DNA of 7,968 bases from Neptunomonas sp. Its GTDB lineage: Bacteria > Pseudomonadota > Gammaproteobacteria > Pseudomonadales > Balneatricaceae. The notes under the pieces are model-generated. The model ran no database searches and had not been told where the DNA came from. It worked only from the letters and a program-made list of their open reading frames with translations. The stretch covers positions 1-7,968 of the forward strand of contig SDWN01000202.1 in NCBI GenBank assembly GCA_004195305.1, given 5' to 3'. Below, in pieces: positions 1 through 5,667 of this stretch (positions within the stretch are counted from its first letter, which is position 1; each line of letters opens with the position of its first letter). Position numbers and translations under genes: made by a program.

Positions 1-72
1 AGCGAATACGGTGAAGAGGGGTTTTCTATGCTTGGCGACCTGCTGTTCACCAGTTTTGTGATTCAAAACTAG
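1..72 (+). CDS. 3' end of an unidentified gene (23 codons)
   Basis: Frame 1 is open from the first base to a TAG stop at 70-72 and encodes a 23-residue tail ending in LGDLLFTSFVIQN. The start lies outside the window, so the length and most of the protein are unknown. I do not recognise the family. The tail is moderately hydrophobic but too short to call a membrane segment. The gene would be convergent with gshA, and a strong hairpin at 117-142 lies 45 bases after the stop, which fits a real gene end. Because it rests on only 72 bases of open frame, it could also be chance. No function can be inferred. Confidence 0.4.
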   Translation, partial: SEYGEEGFSMLGDLLFTSFVIQN

Positions 73-116
73 CACACGAACTGACCGGGGTGGATCAGGC
101 TCGTATCGGCCGGGCA

Positions 117-142
117 AGGGTGGCGCCTGCATGCGCCACCCT
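117..142. terminator. Hairpin between convergent genes, possible two-way terminator
   Basis: A perfect 10-bp inverted repeat, AGGGTGGCGC and GCGCCACCCT, closes a 6-nt loop (CTGCAT). It sits between the + strand gene ending at 72 and gshA, which ends at 190 on the minus strand. That is where a shared terminator is expected. Neither side has a real T-tract: the + strand continues ATTAACC and the minus strand TGCCCGG. Intrinsic termination may therefore be inefficient, or the hairpin may mainly protect 3' ends. Confidence 0.5.
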
Positions 143-189
143 ATTAACCCGCCGGATTCATACCATCCCCTACTTGCTGAGCACTCCGC

Positions 190-1770
190 TCAGCGAGAAA
201 AATAATCCGCCAAGAACTGCTCAAAGCCTTGTTGCGGTGCCTGCTCCAGCTCCTGCTGCTGCTGCAACGACTGCTGCGCCATAAGATCTAGCTCGTTGCG
301 CTTGGAAAGGTCCATCGGCTCAGCCAATAATTGATCCCGATGCTGCCGCGACTGCGCCAAGACAAACTCGCTATGCCCCTGGCCGCGCTCACGCATCAAG
401 CACAGCACCTGAGCGGACGGCGTCAGCTCAGGATCAGCCAATTTCTCCCGCTGCAATTGCACCGCAGCGCTATGCAGGGAGTTTCCCTGCGCGTGGTCCA
501 TCAACTCTGCGACCTGCATGACCTCATCCAACAACTCCCCGCCCCAGCCAGACAGAGAGCACAATCCGTCTGCGCGCATCAGCGCCAAGCCGGGCTTGCG
601 ACCCTGGTTAACCACGGCCGCATGATTAGACTTAATCCGCTCGCACTCTGCATCAGAAATATGTTCCGAATCCGATAGCAGGCAATGCAGCAGAAAACAA
701 TCGATAAAGCGGGCCTGATCGGTATCGATACCAATCGGCAAGAGCGGATTGATGTCCTGGCTACGGACCTCCACATATTCCACGCCGCGATCCCGCAGCG
801 CCTGCAACGGCTTTTCGCCACTGTGGATCACACGCTTAGGACGAATATCGCTGTAATACTCATTTTCGATCTGGAGCAGATTGGTGTTGAGCTGACGATA
901 ATCACCCGCCTCGGTCTTTACTCCCAGCGCGGCATACGCCGGATACGGTGTCGCAACCGCAGCAGCGAGCGTATGAACATAGTTATCCAGGGTGTTGTAG
1001 CAGATGTTCAGCGACGCCTGAGCCGCATCGGTATAGCCCAGATCGCTCATCCGCAGGCTGGTCGCGTAACGGCCGTACAGCGTTGTCGCATCAAAGATTT
1101 CGAGCTGGTGAGCCTTATCTCCGATAAAAGAGCGGCATAACGCAGGTGACGCACCAAAAAGGTAGTTCAATAACCAGCCGTGACGGCGGAAATTTCGCAA
1201 CAGGGCAAAGTAGCTCTGCGATTGGAACTCCTGCAAGCCGCCCGCAGACTGACCTTGCGTTCCCCGCAGCTGTTGTAGCAGGGGCCAGATCGCCTCCGGC
1301 AAGGAAAAGTTATAATGAATCCCGGCGATCGATTGCATCAACCGACCGTAGCGGGCTTCAAGGCCGAGGCGGTATACATGCTTCATTTGGCCAATATTGG
1401 AACTGCCGTAGCGACCGATCGGCACCTCGTGCGGAGCATCGATACGGCAGGGCATACTGCCCCCCCAGATCGTTTCATCGTCTAACTGGAGGTACGTGTA
1501 ACGATGTAGCTCTTCCAGGTATTGCAGCGCCGGATCAACCCCGGGGAAAACCGGGGTGATAAACTCCAGCAGCGCCTCGGAATAGTCCGTGGTAATCCGC
1601 GAATGCATCAGCGCCGCCCCCAGAGCCTGAGGGTGGTCGGTTTGCGCCACCCGACCCTCAGGCGTCACCCGAAGCCCCTCTTTCTCAATGCCGTGCTGGA
1701 TCTTGCTGAGCAACTCAAGCTGACCACTACAAAGCAGACCATCAAGCAGTTGCTGGAGCTGTACTGACAT
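190..1770 (-). CDS. gshA: Glutamate-cysteine ligase (gamma-glutamylcysteine synthetase), class I
   Basis: Catalyses the ATP-dependent joining of L-glutamate to L-cysteine, the first and usually rate-limiting step of glutathione synthesis, in the cytoplasm. Family identity is clear over the whole length. Numbered from the upstream ATG at 1782, the landmarks are GIEKEGLR (31-38), TTDYSEALLEFITP (64-77), GIHYNFSLP (154-162), YLFGASPAL (207-215), TSLRMSDLGY (241-250), QIENEYYSDIRPKR (304-317), and YVEVRSQDINPLLPIGID (336-353). The C-terminus is Gln-rich (about 503-522). I prefer the ATG at 1768-1770 (526 aa, starting MSVQLQQ): a GGA lies 7 nt before it and the start matches Pseudomonas homologues. 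The ATG at 1780-1782 would add four residues (530 aa) but has no Shine-Dalgarno sequence. The length is close to the 518 aa of E. coli GshA. It is the last gene of the minus-strand cluster, 115 nt after thiG, and probably has its own promoter. Confidence 0.97.
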   Translation of the reverse strand: MSVQLQQLLDGLLCSGQLELLSKIQHGIEKEGLRVTPEGRVAQTDHPQALGAALMHSRITTDYSEALLEFITPVFPGVDPALQYLEELHRYTYLQLDDETIWGGSMPCRIDAPHEVPIGRYGSSNIGQMKHVYRLGLEARYGRLMQSIAGIHYNFSLPEAIWPLLQQLRGTQGQSAGGLQEFQSQSYFALLRNFRRHGWLLNYLFGASPALCRSFIGDKAHQLEIFDATTLYGRYATSLRMSDLGYTDAAQASLNICYNTLDNYVHTLAAAVATPYPAYAALGVKTEAGDYRQLNTNLLQIENEYYSDIRPKRVIHSGEKPLQALRDRGVEYVEVRSQDINPLLPIGIDTDQARFIDCFLLHCLLSDSEHISDAECERIKSNHAAVVNQGRKPGLALMRADGLCSLSGWGGELLDEVMQVAELMDHAQGNSLHSAAVQLQREKLADPELTPSAQVLCLMRERGQGHSEFVLAQSRQHRDQLLAEPMDLSKRNELDLMAQQSLQQQQELEQAPQQGFEQFLADYFSR

Positions 1771-1838
1771 AAGCCTATCCATCGATGCGGTCGGGACGAC
1801 CCTAAATACGCGAGGAGGCTTAACTCCCCACTGCTATG

Positions 1839-1844
1839 AGTATA
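1839..1844 (-). promoter_or_regulatory. Candidate -10 element for gshA
   Basis: On the minus strand the thiG-gshA gap contains TATACT (one mismatch to TATAAT), which would start transcription about 50-60 nt before the gshA start codon. No good TTGACA-like -35 box lies 15-18 nt upstream; the region there reads GGGGATTCTTTTCC. This is a weak, position-based call. gshA could also be read from the thiG transcript, since no clear terminator separates them. Confidence 0.25.
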
Positions 1845-1885
1845 GATCTACGCCGGAAAAGAATCCCCGCGCATACAGATCCTGA

Positions 1886-2680
1886 CTAGAAGAAACTACC
1901 CGCGAGAGGCGAGGACGCACTGGCGTAAAGTTTGCGAGGCATCCGCCCGGCCAGATAAGCTTCACGACCGGCTTGAATCGCCTTGTTCATCGCCGACGCC
2001 ATCAACACCGGGTTACCTGCAGCGGCAATGGCGGTATTCATCAGCACCCCGTCGCAACCCAGCTCCATCGCAATGGCAGCATCCGAGGCGGTGCCAACAC
2101 CGGCATCGACCAGAATCGGAACCTTGGCATTTTCCAGAATAAGCTGAATGTTATGCGGGTTACGGATCCCCAGACCCGAGCCGATCAATGAGCCCAGCGG
2201 CATTACCGCAACACAACCCATATCTTCCAGCTCTTTGGCGATGATCGGGTCATCACTGGTATACACCATCACCTTGAAGCCATCATCGATCAGCTCGCGT
2301 GCGGCAATCAGGGTTTGGGTAACATTGGGGTACAGCGTCTTCTCGTCACCCAGCACCTCCAGCTTGACCAGATCGTGCCCACCCAGCAGCTCGCGCGCCA
2401 GCCTACAGGTACGCACCGCATCCTTGGCGCTGTAGCAACCGGCGGTATTCGGCAGCAGAGTGTATTTATCAGGGGAGATAACGTCCAGTAAATTGGGCTC
2501 ATCCGGATTCTGACCAATATTGGTGCGCCGAACCGCCACGGTGACAATCTGAGCGCCACTGGTTTCGATCGCATCAGCCGTTTGCTGCATATCTTTGTAT
2601 TTACCCGTGCCCACGAGCAGACGGGAGGTAAAGGTCATACCGGCAAAACTTAGCGGGGTATCCTGATATGGCTGGCTCAT
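1886..2680 (-). CDS. thiG: Thiazole synthase ThiG
   Basis: Forms the thiazole phosphate ring of thiamine from 1-deoxy-D-xylulose 5-phosphate, dehydroglycine and the sulfur carried by ThiS thiocarboxylate. It is a cytoplasmic TIM-barrel enzyme. Numbered from the upstream in-frame ATG at 2689, the family blocks are SRLLVGTGKYKD (22-33), VRRTNIGQNPDEPNLLDV (53-70), KYTLLPNTAGC (75-85), LVKLEVLGD (107-115) with K109 as the expected Schiff-base lysine, MVYTSDDP (141-148), PLGSLIGSGLGI (164-175), and PILVDAGVGTASDAA (191-205) plus the phosphate-binding region that follows. I chose the ATG at 2678-2680 (264 aa, MSQPYQD) because it matches the start of Pseudomonas ThiG. The ATG at 2687-2689 adds only MHV and has no spacer for a ribosome binding site. 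Neither start has a strong Shine-Dalgarno; AGAG lies 9 nt before the chosen one. thiS precedes it by 87 nt, with a tandem repeat in the gap. Confidence 0.97.
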   Translation of the reverse strand: MSQPYQDTPLSFAGMTFTSRLLVGTGKYKDMQQTADAIETSGAQIVTVAVRRTNIGQNPDEPNLLDVISPDKYTLLPNTAGCYSAKDAVRTCRLARELLGGHDLVKLEVLGDEKTLYPNVTQTLIAARELIDDGFKVMVYTSDDPIIAKELEDMGCVAVMPLGSLIGSGLGIRNPHNIQLILENAKVPILVDAGVGTASDAAIAMELGCDGVLMNTAIAAAGNPVLMASAMNKAIQAGREAYLAGRMPRKLYASASSPLAGSFF

Positions 2681-2690
2681 AACGTGCATC

Positions 2691-2730
2691 TCTGAGGGTA
2701 ATTTTTATAATCTGGGGGTAATTTTTATAA
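2691..2730. repeat. 20-bp tandem direct repeat in the thiS-thiG gap
   Basis: Two adjacent 20-bp copies, TCTGAGGGTAATTTTTATAA (2691-2710) and TCTGGGGGTAATTTTTATAA (2711-2730), differ at one base. In the transcript, the unit is AU-rich followed by a C-rich stretch, and the second copy ends right before the first possible thiG start codon. Each copy contains TATAAA. The repeat supplies no Shine-Dalgarno sequence. It could be a simple slippage duplication, a pair of binding sites, or an AU-rich ribosome-standby stretch; the sequence does not decide among these. Confidence 0.85.
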
Positions 2731-2767
2731 AATAGTGCAGGCATACATACGAGCGGATCGGCTATTT

Positions 2768-2971
2768 TTAGCCGCCGCCGATCGCATGCACGATCTCGAT
2801 ACGGTCTCCCGCCTTGATAGCGGTGCCGGGATGCTGGCTCTTGGGCAGAATATCAAGATTATATTCGACCGCAACCCGCTTATCAGCCAAACCCAACTGT
2901 TGCAGCAACAATGCCACGCTGGTATCGGCGGCCACCTGATGGCCGTTGCCGTTAAGTTCTATATCAATCAT
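2768..2971 (-). CDS. thiS: Sulfur carrier protein ThiS
   Basis: Small ubiquitin-fold protein (67 aa, the usual family size) that carries sulfur as a C-terminal thiocarboxylate to ThiG during thiazole synthesis. The defining feature is the C-terminal Gly-Gly, here VHAIGGG at 61-67. Other family marks are the short strand MIDIELNG (1-8), the LLLQQLGL helix (21-28), RVAVEYNLDILPKSQ (32-46), and GDRIEIVHAI (55-64). The frame stays open upstream to 3103, but the ATG at 2969-2971 is the real start: it has an AAGGGAG ribosome binding site 6 nt before it and matches homologues. The upstream DUF423 stop codon overlaps this start as TGATG, so translation is probably coupled. The adenylating partner ThiF is not in the window. 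Confidence 0.96.
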   Translation of the reverse strand: MIDIELNGNGHQVAADTSVALLLQQLGLADKRVAVEYNLDILPKSQHPGTAIKAGDRIEIVHAIGGG

Positions 2972-3366
2972 CAGTCTCTCCCTTGTCGCCACGCGGTCCA
3001 GGCCAGCAACAACCAGCCAGCTAACAACGTCAAGCCTCCCAGTGGCACCAGCCAGGCAAAGCTCGAAATTCCAGAGAAGCAGAGTATATACAAACCACCA
3101 CAAAAAACACCGGCCCCAGCGGTAAACAGTACGGACACCCGGGGTAAACCGGGCCAGGGGCGCTGCTGGTAAAATAATCCCAGCATCAGCAACACCAGAC
3201 TGTAGTACATCAGGTAGTGATTAGCCGTTTGTAATCTAGCCAGGTTTTCCGGACTGACCAACACATTCAGCACGTGGGCGGAAGAGGCGGAGAGCACTAA
3301 CGCCGCCGCACCGGCCAGCGCGGCAACGACTAAGATCCAACGACCCGAACCCGGGGGCTTATTCAT
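2971..3366 (-). CDS. DUF423 family small membrane protein (YgdD-like)
   Basis: A 131-residue inner-membrane protein of unknown function in the DUF423/YgdD family. Predicted membrane segments are about 10-34, 50-67, 76-98 and 103-126. Family marks visible by eye are the SSAHVLN block (28-34), LQTANHYLMYYSLVLLMLG (45-63), FCGGLYILCFSGISSFAWLVPLGG (88-111), and LAGWLLL (115-121). The ATG at 3364-3366 is chosen because GGAG lies 7 nt upstream; a TTG at 3397-3399 would add 11 residues but would place the start inside the rpoH terminator hairpin region. Its stop overlaps the thiS start (TGATG), so it is the first gene of a DUF423-thiS-thiG unit. I recall a similar gene next to thiS in Pseudomonas. 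A direct role in thiamine synthesis is not shown. Confidence 0.9.
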   Translation of the reverse strand: MNKPPGSGRWILVVAALAGAAALVLSASSAHVLNVLVSPENLARLQTANHYLMYYSLVLLMLGLFYQQRPWPGLPRVSVLFTAGAGVFCGGLYILCFSGISSFAWLVPLGGLTLLAGWLLLAWTAWRQGRD

Positions 3367-3373
3367 GCATAGA

Positions 3374-3377
3374 CTCC
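3374..3377 (-). promoter_or_regulatory. Ribosome binding site (GGAG) deciding the DUF423 start
   Basis: GGAG on the minus strand lies 7 nt before the ATG at 3364-3366 and supports that start over the upstream TTG. It directly abuts the T-rich tail of the rpoH terminator, so a terminator and a ribosome binding site share about 35 bases. Confidence 0.7.
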
Positions 3378-3407
3378 GGATAAAACAACGCCGGGACAAG
3401 CCCGGCG
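3378..3407 (-). terminator. Rho-independent terminator of rpoH
   Basis: On the minus strand a 7-bp all-GC stem, CGCCGGG and CCCGGCG, with a 5-nt loop (CTTGT) is followed by TTGTTTTATCC. The stem starts 39 nt after the rpoH stop codon. This is the best intrinsic terminator in the window. Only 11 nt separate its tail from the DUF423 start codon, so thi-unit transcripts either read through it or start upstream of it. Confidence 0.75.
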
Positions 3408-3433
3408 CCGCTGATCATGATCGACAGAGAAAA

Positions 3434-3459
3434 TCAGGCCTCTAACTCACGCCTCTAAC
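3434..3459. repeat. 13-bp tandem duplication over the rpoH stop codon
   Basis: In the mRNA sense, GTTAGAGGCGTGA is followed immediately by GTTAGAGGCCTGA, one mismatch in 13. The first copy contains the last codons of rpoH (Leu-Glu-Ala) and its TGA stop; the second is untranslated. It looks like a slippage duplication with no effect on the protein. Confidence 0.8.
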
Positions 3460-4301
3460 ACCGCCCGGACTTTCTTCATTGCATTTTTTTCCAGCTGCCG
3501 AATCCGTTCTGCCGACACCTGATACTCCGCTGCCAGCTCATGCAGCGTCGCCTTCTTCTCACTCAACCAGCGCTGTACCAAAATATTACGGCTACGCTCG
3601 TCAAGATCACCTATCGCCGATGCCAAACGGGTATTATCATTCTCGGTCGACTGCGCGTCTTCAACCAACCCTGCCGGATCATAACGCTTATCCTCAAGGT
3701 AATAAGCAGGCGCTTTGTAAGCATCCTCATCGCTGCTATCGTTACCCAGATCGAAGGCGGTATCGTTGGAGCTCATGCGCCGCTCCATCTCTCGCACCAC
3801 CGTCGATTCCACGCCAAGGTCTGCAGCCATGGCGTGAACTTCATCATTGGTCAACCAGGAGAGACTCTTCTTTGATGAACGCAGATTAAAGAACAGCTTA
3901 CGCTGCGCCTTAGTGGTCGCGACCTTAACGATGCGCCAGTTACGCAGAATAAACTCGTGCATCTCTGCCTTGATCCAATGAACCGCGAAAGAGACCAGAC
4001 GCACGCCGACACGGGGATCAAAACGTTTCACCGCCTTCATCAAGCCGACATTACCCTCCTGAATCAGATCCGCCTGATTGAGGCCGTAACCCGAATAGCT
4101 TTTAGCGATGTGAACCACAAACCGCAGGTGCGCCATGACCAATTGGCGCGCTGCTTCAAGATCTTCCTCGTAGAAAAGCCGCTCGGTAAGCGCCCGCTCC
4201 TCTTCGATGGTTAGAATAGGAATCGCACTGACGGTATGAACGTAAGCCTCGGGATTCCCTCCGGGACTCATCAAATCCATCGGTTGCAAACTGGTACCCA
4301 T
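3447..4301 (-). CDS. rpoH: RNA polymerase heat-shock sigma factor RpoH (sigma-32)
   Basis: Alternative sigma factor that directs RNA polymerase to heat-shock promoters (chaperones and proteases). The chosen ATG at 4299-4301 gives 284 aa, the same length as E. coli RpoH, and has GGAG 5 nt upstream. A GTG at 4335-4337 would add 12 residues without a good site and would overlap the transcription start inferred here. Regions in order: region 2 with HLRFVVHIAKSYSGYGL (58-74), DLIQEGNVGLMKAVKRFDP (78-96) for core binding, and VSFAVHWIKAEMHEFILRNWRIVK (103-126) for -10 recognition; the RpoH-specific box QRKLFFNLR (133-141), which separates it from RpoD and RpoS; region 3; and region 4 with the DERSR block (234-238) and the helix-turn-helix around TLHELAAEYQVSAERIRQLE (252-271) for -35 recognition. 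It probably forms its own transcription unit, with a sigma-E-type promoter before it and a terminator after it. Confidence 0.98.
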   Translation of the reverse strand: MGTSLQPMDLMSPGGNPEAYVHTVSAIPILTIEEERALTERLFYEEDLEAARQLVMAHLRFVVHIAKSYSGYGLNQADLIQEGNVGLMKAVKRFDPRVGVRLVSFAVHWIKAEMHEFILRNWRIVKVATTKAQRKLFFNLRSSKKSLSWLTNDEVHAMAADLGVESTVVREMERRMSSNDTAFDLGNDSSDEDAYKAPAYYLEDKRYDPAGLVEDAQSTENDNTRLASAIGDLDERSRNILVQRWLSEKKATLHELAAEYQVSAERIRQLEKNAMKKVRAVLEA

Positions 4302-4306
4302 ATATT

Positions 4307-4310
4307 CTCC
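4307..4310 (-). promoter_or_regulatory. Ribosome binding site (GGAG) deciding the rpoH start
   Basis: GGAG on the minus strand, 5 nt before the ATG at 4299-4301. It fixes the 284-residue form, equal in length to E. coli RpoH, rather than the longer GTG form. Confidence 0.7.
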
Positions 4311-4340
4311 GTTGGCCTTATATCGGTTAATCCACACCGC

Positions 4341-4371
4341 TATATTGACCCTTAACCCAAATCAAAGTTCC
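4341..4371 (-). promoter_or_regulatory. Sigma-E/AlgU-type promoter of rpoH
   Basis: On the minus strand the -35 box GGAACTT (4365-4371) is followed after exactly 16 nt by TCAATATA (4341-4348). From memory, sigma-E promoters read GGAACTT, 16-17 nt, TCTGA-like, and the E. coli rpoH P3 promoter uses GAACTT with a 16-nt spacer. The -35 is a full match; the -10 (TCAAT) matches at T, C and part of the rest. Transcription would begin near 4336, giving a leader of about 35 nt. An overlapping weak sigma-70 reading (TATAGC as -10) is possible. It suggests envelope stress raises RpoH here. Confidence 0.6.
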
Positions 4372-4462
4372 AATCCAAGCAACTACAACATTTAACACAG
4401 CCAGTTAGCTTAGCAATTGATCACTCCCTCTGCAAGAGGCCGACACAGACGCCAATACTGGA

Positions 4463-5563
4463 TTAATGCGCAGGCTCGGGCAGCTCTTCAGACAGACAGC
4501 TAAGCAACTCGATCACTCGCACGCTATGCTCTTCCATCTCGGCAAGAGCATCCAACGCAGAATCGCACTGGTCTTGCTCCATCCATGAGAGCGCTTTCAA
4601 ACCGCTCTCATGGACCCCCATATGCGGCGCATCAAGCTGTCGAAAGGTATTACTCTGCGAGTAAAACTGCCGCCCATCTCCTTCGAAATACCACTTACCC
4701 AGACGGCACTGGGTATGACTGGCAAAGTCCGCTATCGCTCTCTGGCTTAAGCCCAGCATCCGTTTATAAACATCCGTCTTCCAGACCACATGATCGAGTT
4801 TAACCGTTTCCAGAAAGGCATCTGCAGCAGAACGGCTGACAATTTTATGCATCTGCTGCGACAACCCAACAACCTGGCTAACCGCAGAACTCACTTCATG
4901 GGTCGATGCGACCAACGCCTTGCTCTGATCGGCCATTCCGCGAATATCGCCGTCCGCCATCTCCGTGCGCTGGGTAATATTGTTAACCAAGCGGGTAATT
5001 TCGACACTGGCAACGTTGGCTTTTTGTGCCAACGCCCGTACCTCGTCGGCCACCACCGCAAAGCCCCGACCCTGCTCACCGGCCCGAGCGGCCTCTATGG
5101 CCGCATTTAACGCCAACAGGTTAGTCTGTTCGGAGATCTCTCTGATCACCCCGACAAACTTACCGATCTCCTGAGCAGTGGTCTGCAACTCACCAATATG
5201 CTCACAATTGCGACCGGCCTCCGAGGCAATTTGCTGCAACGAAGCTTCCATAGACTCTAGCGTACTGGAGCTATGTGCAAAGACATCCTTGGCGTCATCC
5301 AGGGTATGGCGCTCGGCATAGAGCACTCCTGCAGTGCGGGCCAGACTCTCGCGAACACGGACCACGGTATCACCGCCTGAGAACCACAATTCACGAAAAC
5401 GCTGCTGCCGCACATGCTCAGTGTCCATTTGACACTGCGTGCTTTGCGCCTGTTGCCGGGCTTCCGCCAGTTGAACCTCAAGCGCAGCAGAACGCGCCCG
5501 CTCCTGTTCCAGCTGCTCCTGTAACTGCTGATTCTGCTGCTTCAACGCACCCAAACCAAACAT
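4463..5563 (-). CDS. Soluble methyl-accepting chemoreceptor with C-terminal CZB zinc-binding domain
   Basis: A 366-residue cytoplasmic chemoreceptor-type signalling protein. There is no signal peptide, membrane segment, HAMP or PAS domain. In order: a Gln/Glu-rich coiled coil (about 7-55); an MCP signalling hairpin (about 65-250) whose tip is ISEQTNLLALNAAIEAARAGE (143-163) followed by RGFAVVADEVRALA (166-179), the part that contacts CheA/CheW; and a CZB domain (about 250-360). The zinc-site motif is complete: H258 (LDHVVW), C286 in CRLGKWY, H314 and H318 (HMGVH). CZB receptors of this soluble layout include H. pylori TlpD; CZB domains are known to respond to zinc and to hypochlorous acid through the Cys. 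The C-terminal NWETF-type CheR tether is absent. The ATG at 5561-5563 has a G-rich site (GGGGG) 8 nt upstream. No che genes lie nearby. It sits between ftsX and rpoH with its own candidate promoter. Confidence 0.93.
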   Translation of the reverse strand: MFGLGALKQQNQQLQEQLEQERARSAALEVQLAEARQQAQSTQCQMDTEHVRQQRFRELWFSGGDTVVRVRESLARTAGVLYAERHTLDDAKDVFAHSSSTLESMEASLQQIASEAGRNCEHIGELQTTAQEIGKFVGVIREISEQTNLLALNAAIEAARAGEQGRGFAVVADEVRALAQKANVASVEITRLVNNITQRTEMADGDIRGMADQSKALVASTHEVSSAVSQVVGLSQQMHKIVSRSAADAFLETVKLDHVVWKTDVYKRMLGLSQRAIADFASHTQCRLGKWYFEGDGRQFYSQSNTFRQLDAPHMGVHESGLKALSWMEQDQCDSALDALAEMEEHSVRVIELLSCLSEELPEPAH

Positions 5564-5598
5564 CAGATAAACCCCCAGTGCTGACGAATTTGACGACC

Positions 5599-5614
5599 CT
5601 GGACTCCTGTCCAG
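5599..5614 (-). other. Small hairpin in the chemoreceptor leader
   Basis: A perfect 6-bp stem, CTGGAC and GTCCAG, with an AGGA loop lies between ftsX and the chemoreceptor gene, about 35 nt before its start codon. The sequence after it (GGTCGTCAAATT) has no T-tract, so it is unlikely to be an intrinsic terminator for ftsX. It may be a leader structure or chance. Confidence 0.3.
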
Positions 5615-5635
5615 CCTGCAACATCATGACAGCGG

Positions 5636-5665
5636 ATAATATGCTTATATTTATGCAGACAACAA
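5636..5665 (-). promoter_or_regulatory. Candidate sigma-70 promoter of the chemoreceptor gene
   Basis: The AT-rich gap after ftsX contains, on the minus strand, TTGTTG (5660-5665), an 18-nt spacer, and TATTAT (5636-5641). The -10 matches the consensus at five of six bases and the -35 at three. Transcription would start near 5629, giving a leader of about 65 nt. The -35 box lies just past the ftsX stop codon. This would let the chemoreceptor be expressed separately from ftsYEX. Confidence 0.45.
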
Positions 5666-5667
5666 TA

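Noticed and set aside
1539..1558. GC-rich inverted repeat (ACCCCGG ... CCGGGGT on either strand) inside gshA
   Set aside because: It lies within conserved coding sequence after the LLEFITP block and has no T-tract. It most likely reflects codon choice.
331..1767. Several + strand open frames opposite gshA (up to about 150 codons)
   Set aside because: They lie antisense to a full-length, well-conserved gshA, have no recognisable domains, and are expected by-products of its codon usage.
2690..2767. TPP riboswitch between thiS and thiG
   Set aside because: The CTGAGA...ACCC / CCTGATC...TAATACC signature pattern of THI elements is not present. The CAGAG/TTACCC strings come from the tandem repeat.
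2972..3103. N-terminal extension of thiS to 111 residues
   Set aside because: It would overlap the DUF423 gene by about 130 bases, whereas the ATG at 2971 has a good ribosome binding site and gives the usual 67-residue ThiS.
3413..3422. 10-bp palindrome GATCATGATC downstream of rpoH
   Set aside because: It is made of two overlapping GATC-type sites and is short enough to occur by chance. No operator family is recognised.
3479..3889. Open frames opposite rpoH on the + strand
   Set aside because: They are antisense to a conserved sigma factor and have low-complexity, family-less translations.
4427..4439. Small hairpin CCTCT/AGAGG after the chemoreceptor gene as its terminator
   Set aside because: The stem is only 5 bp with a 3-nt loop and no T-tract follows on the minus strand, so it is too weak to call a terminator.
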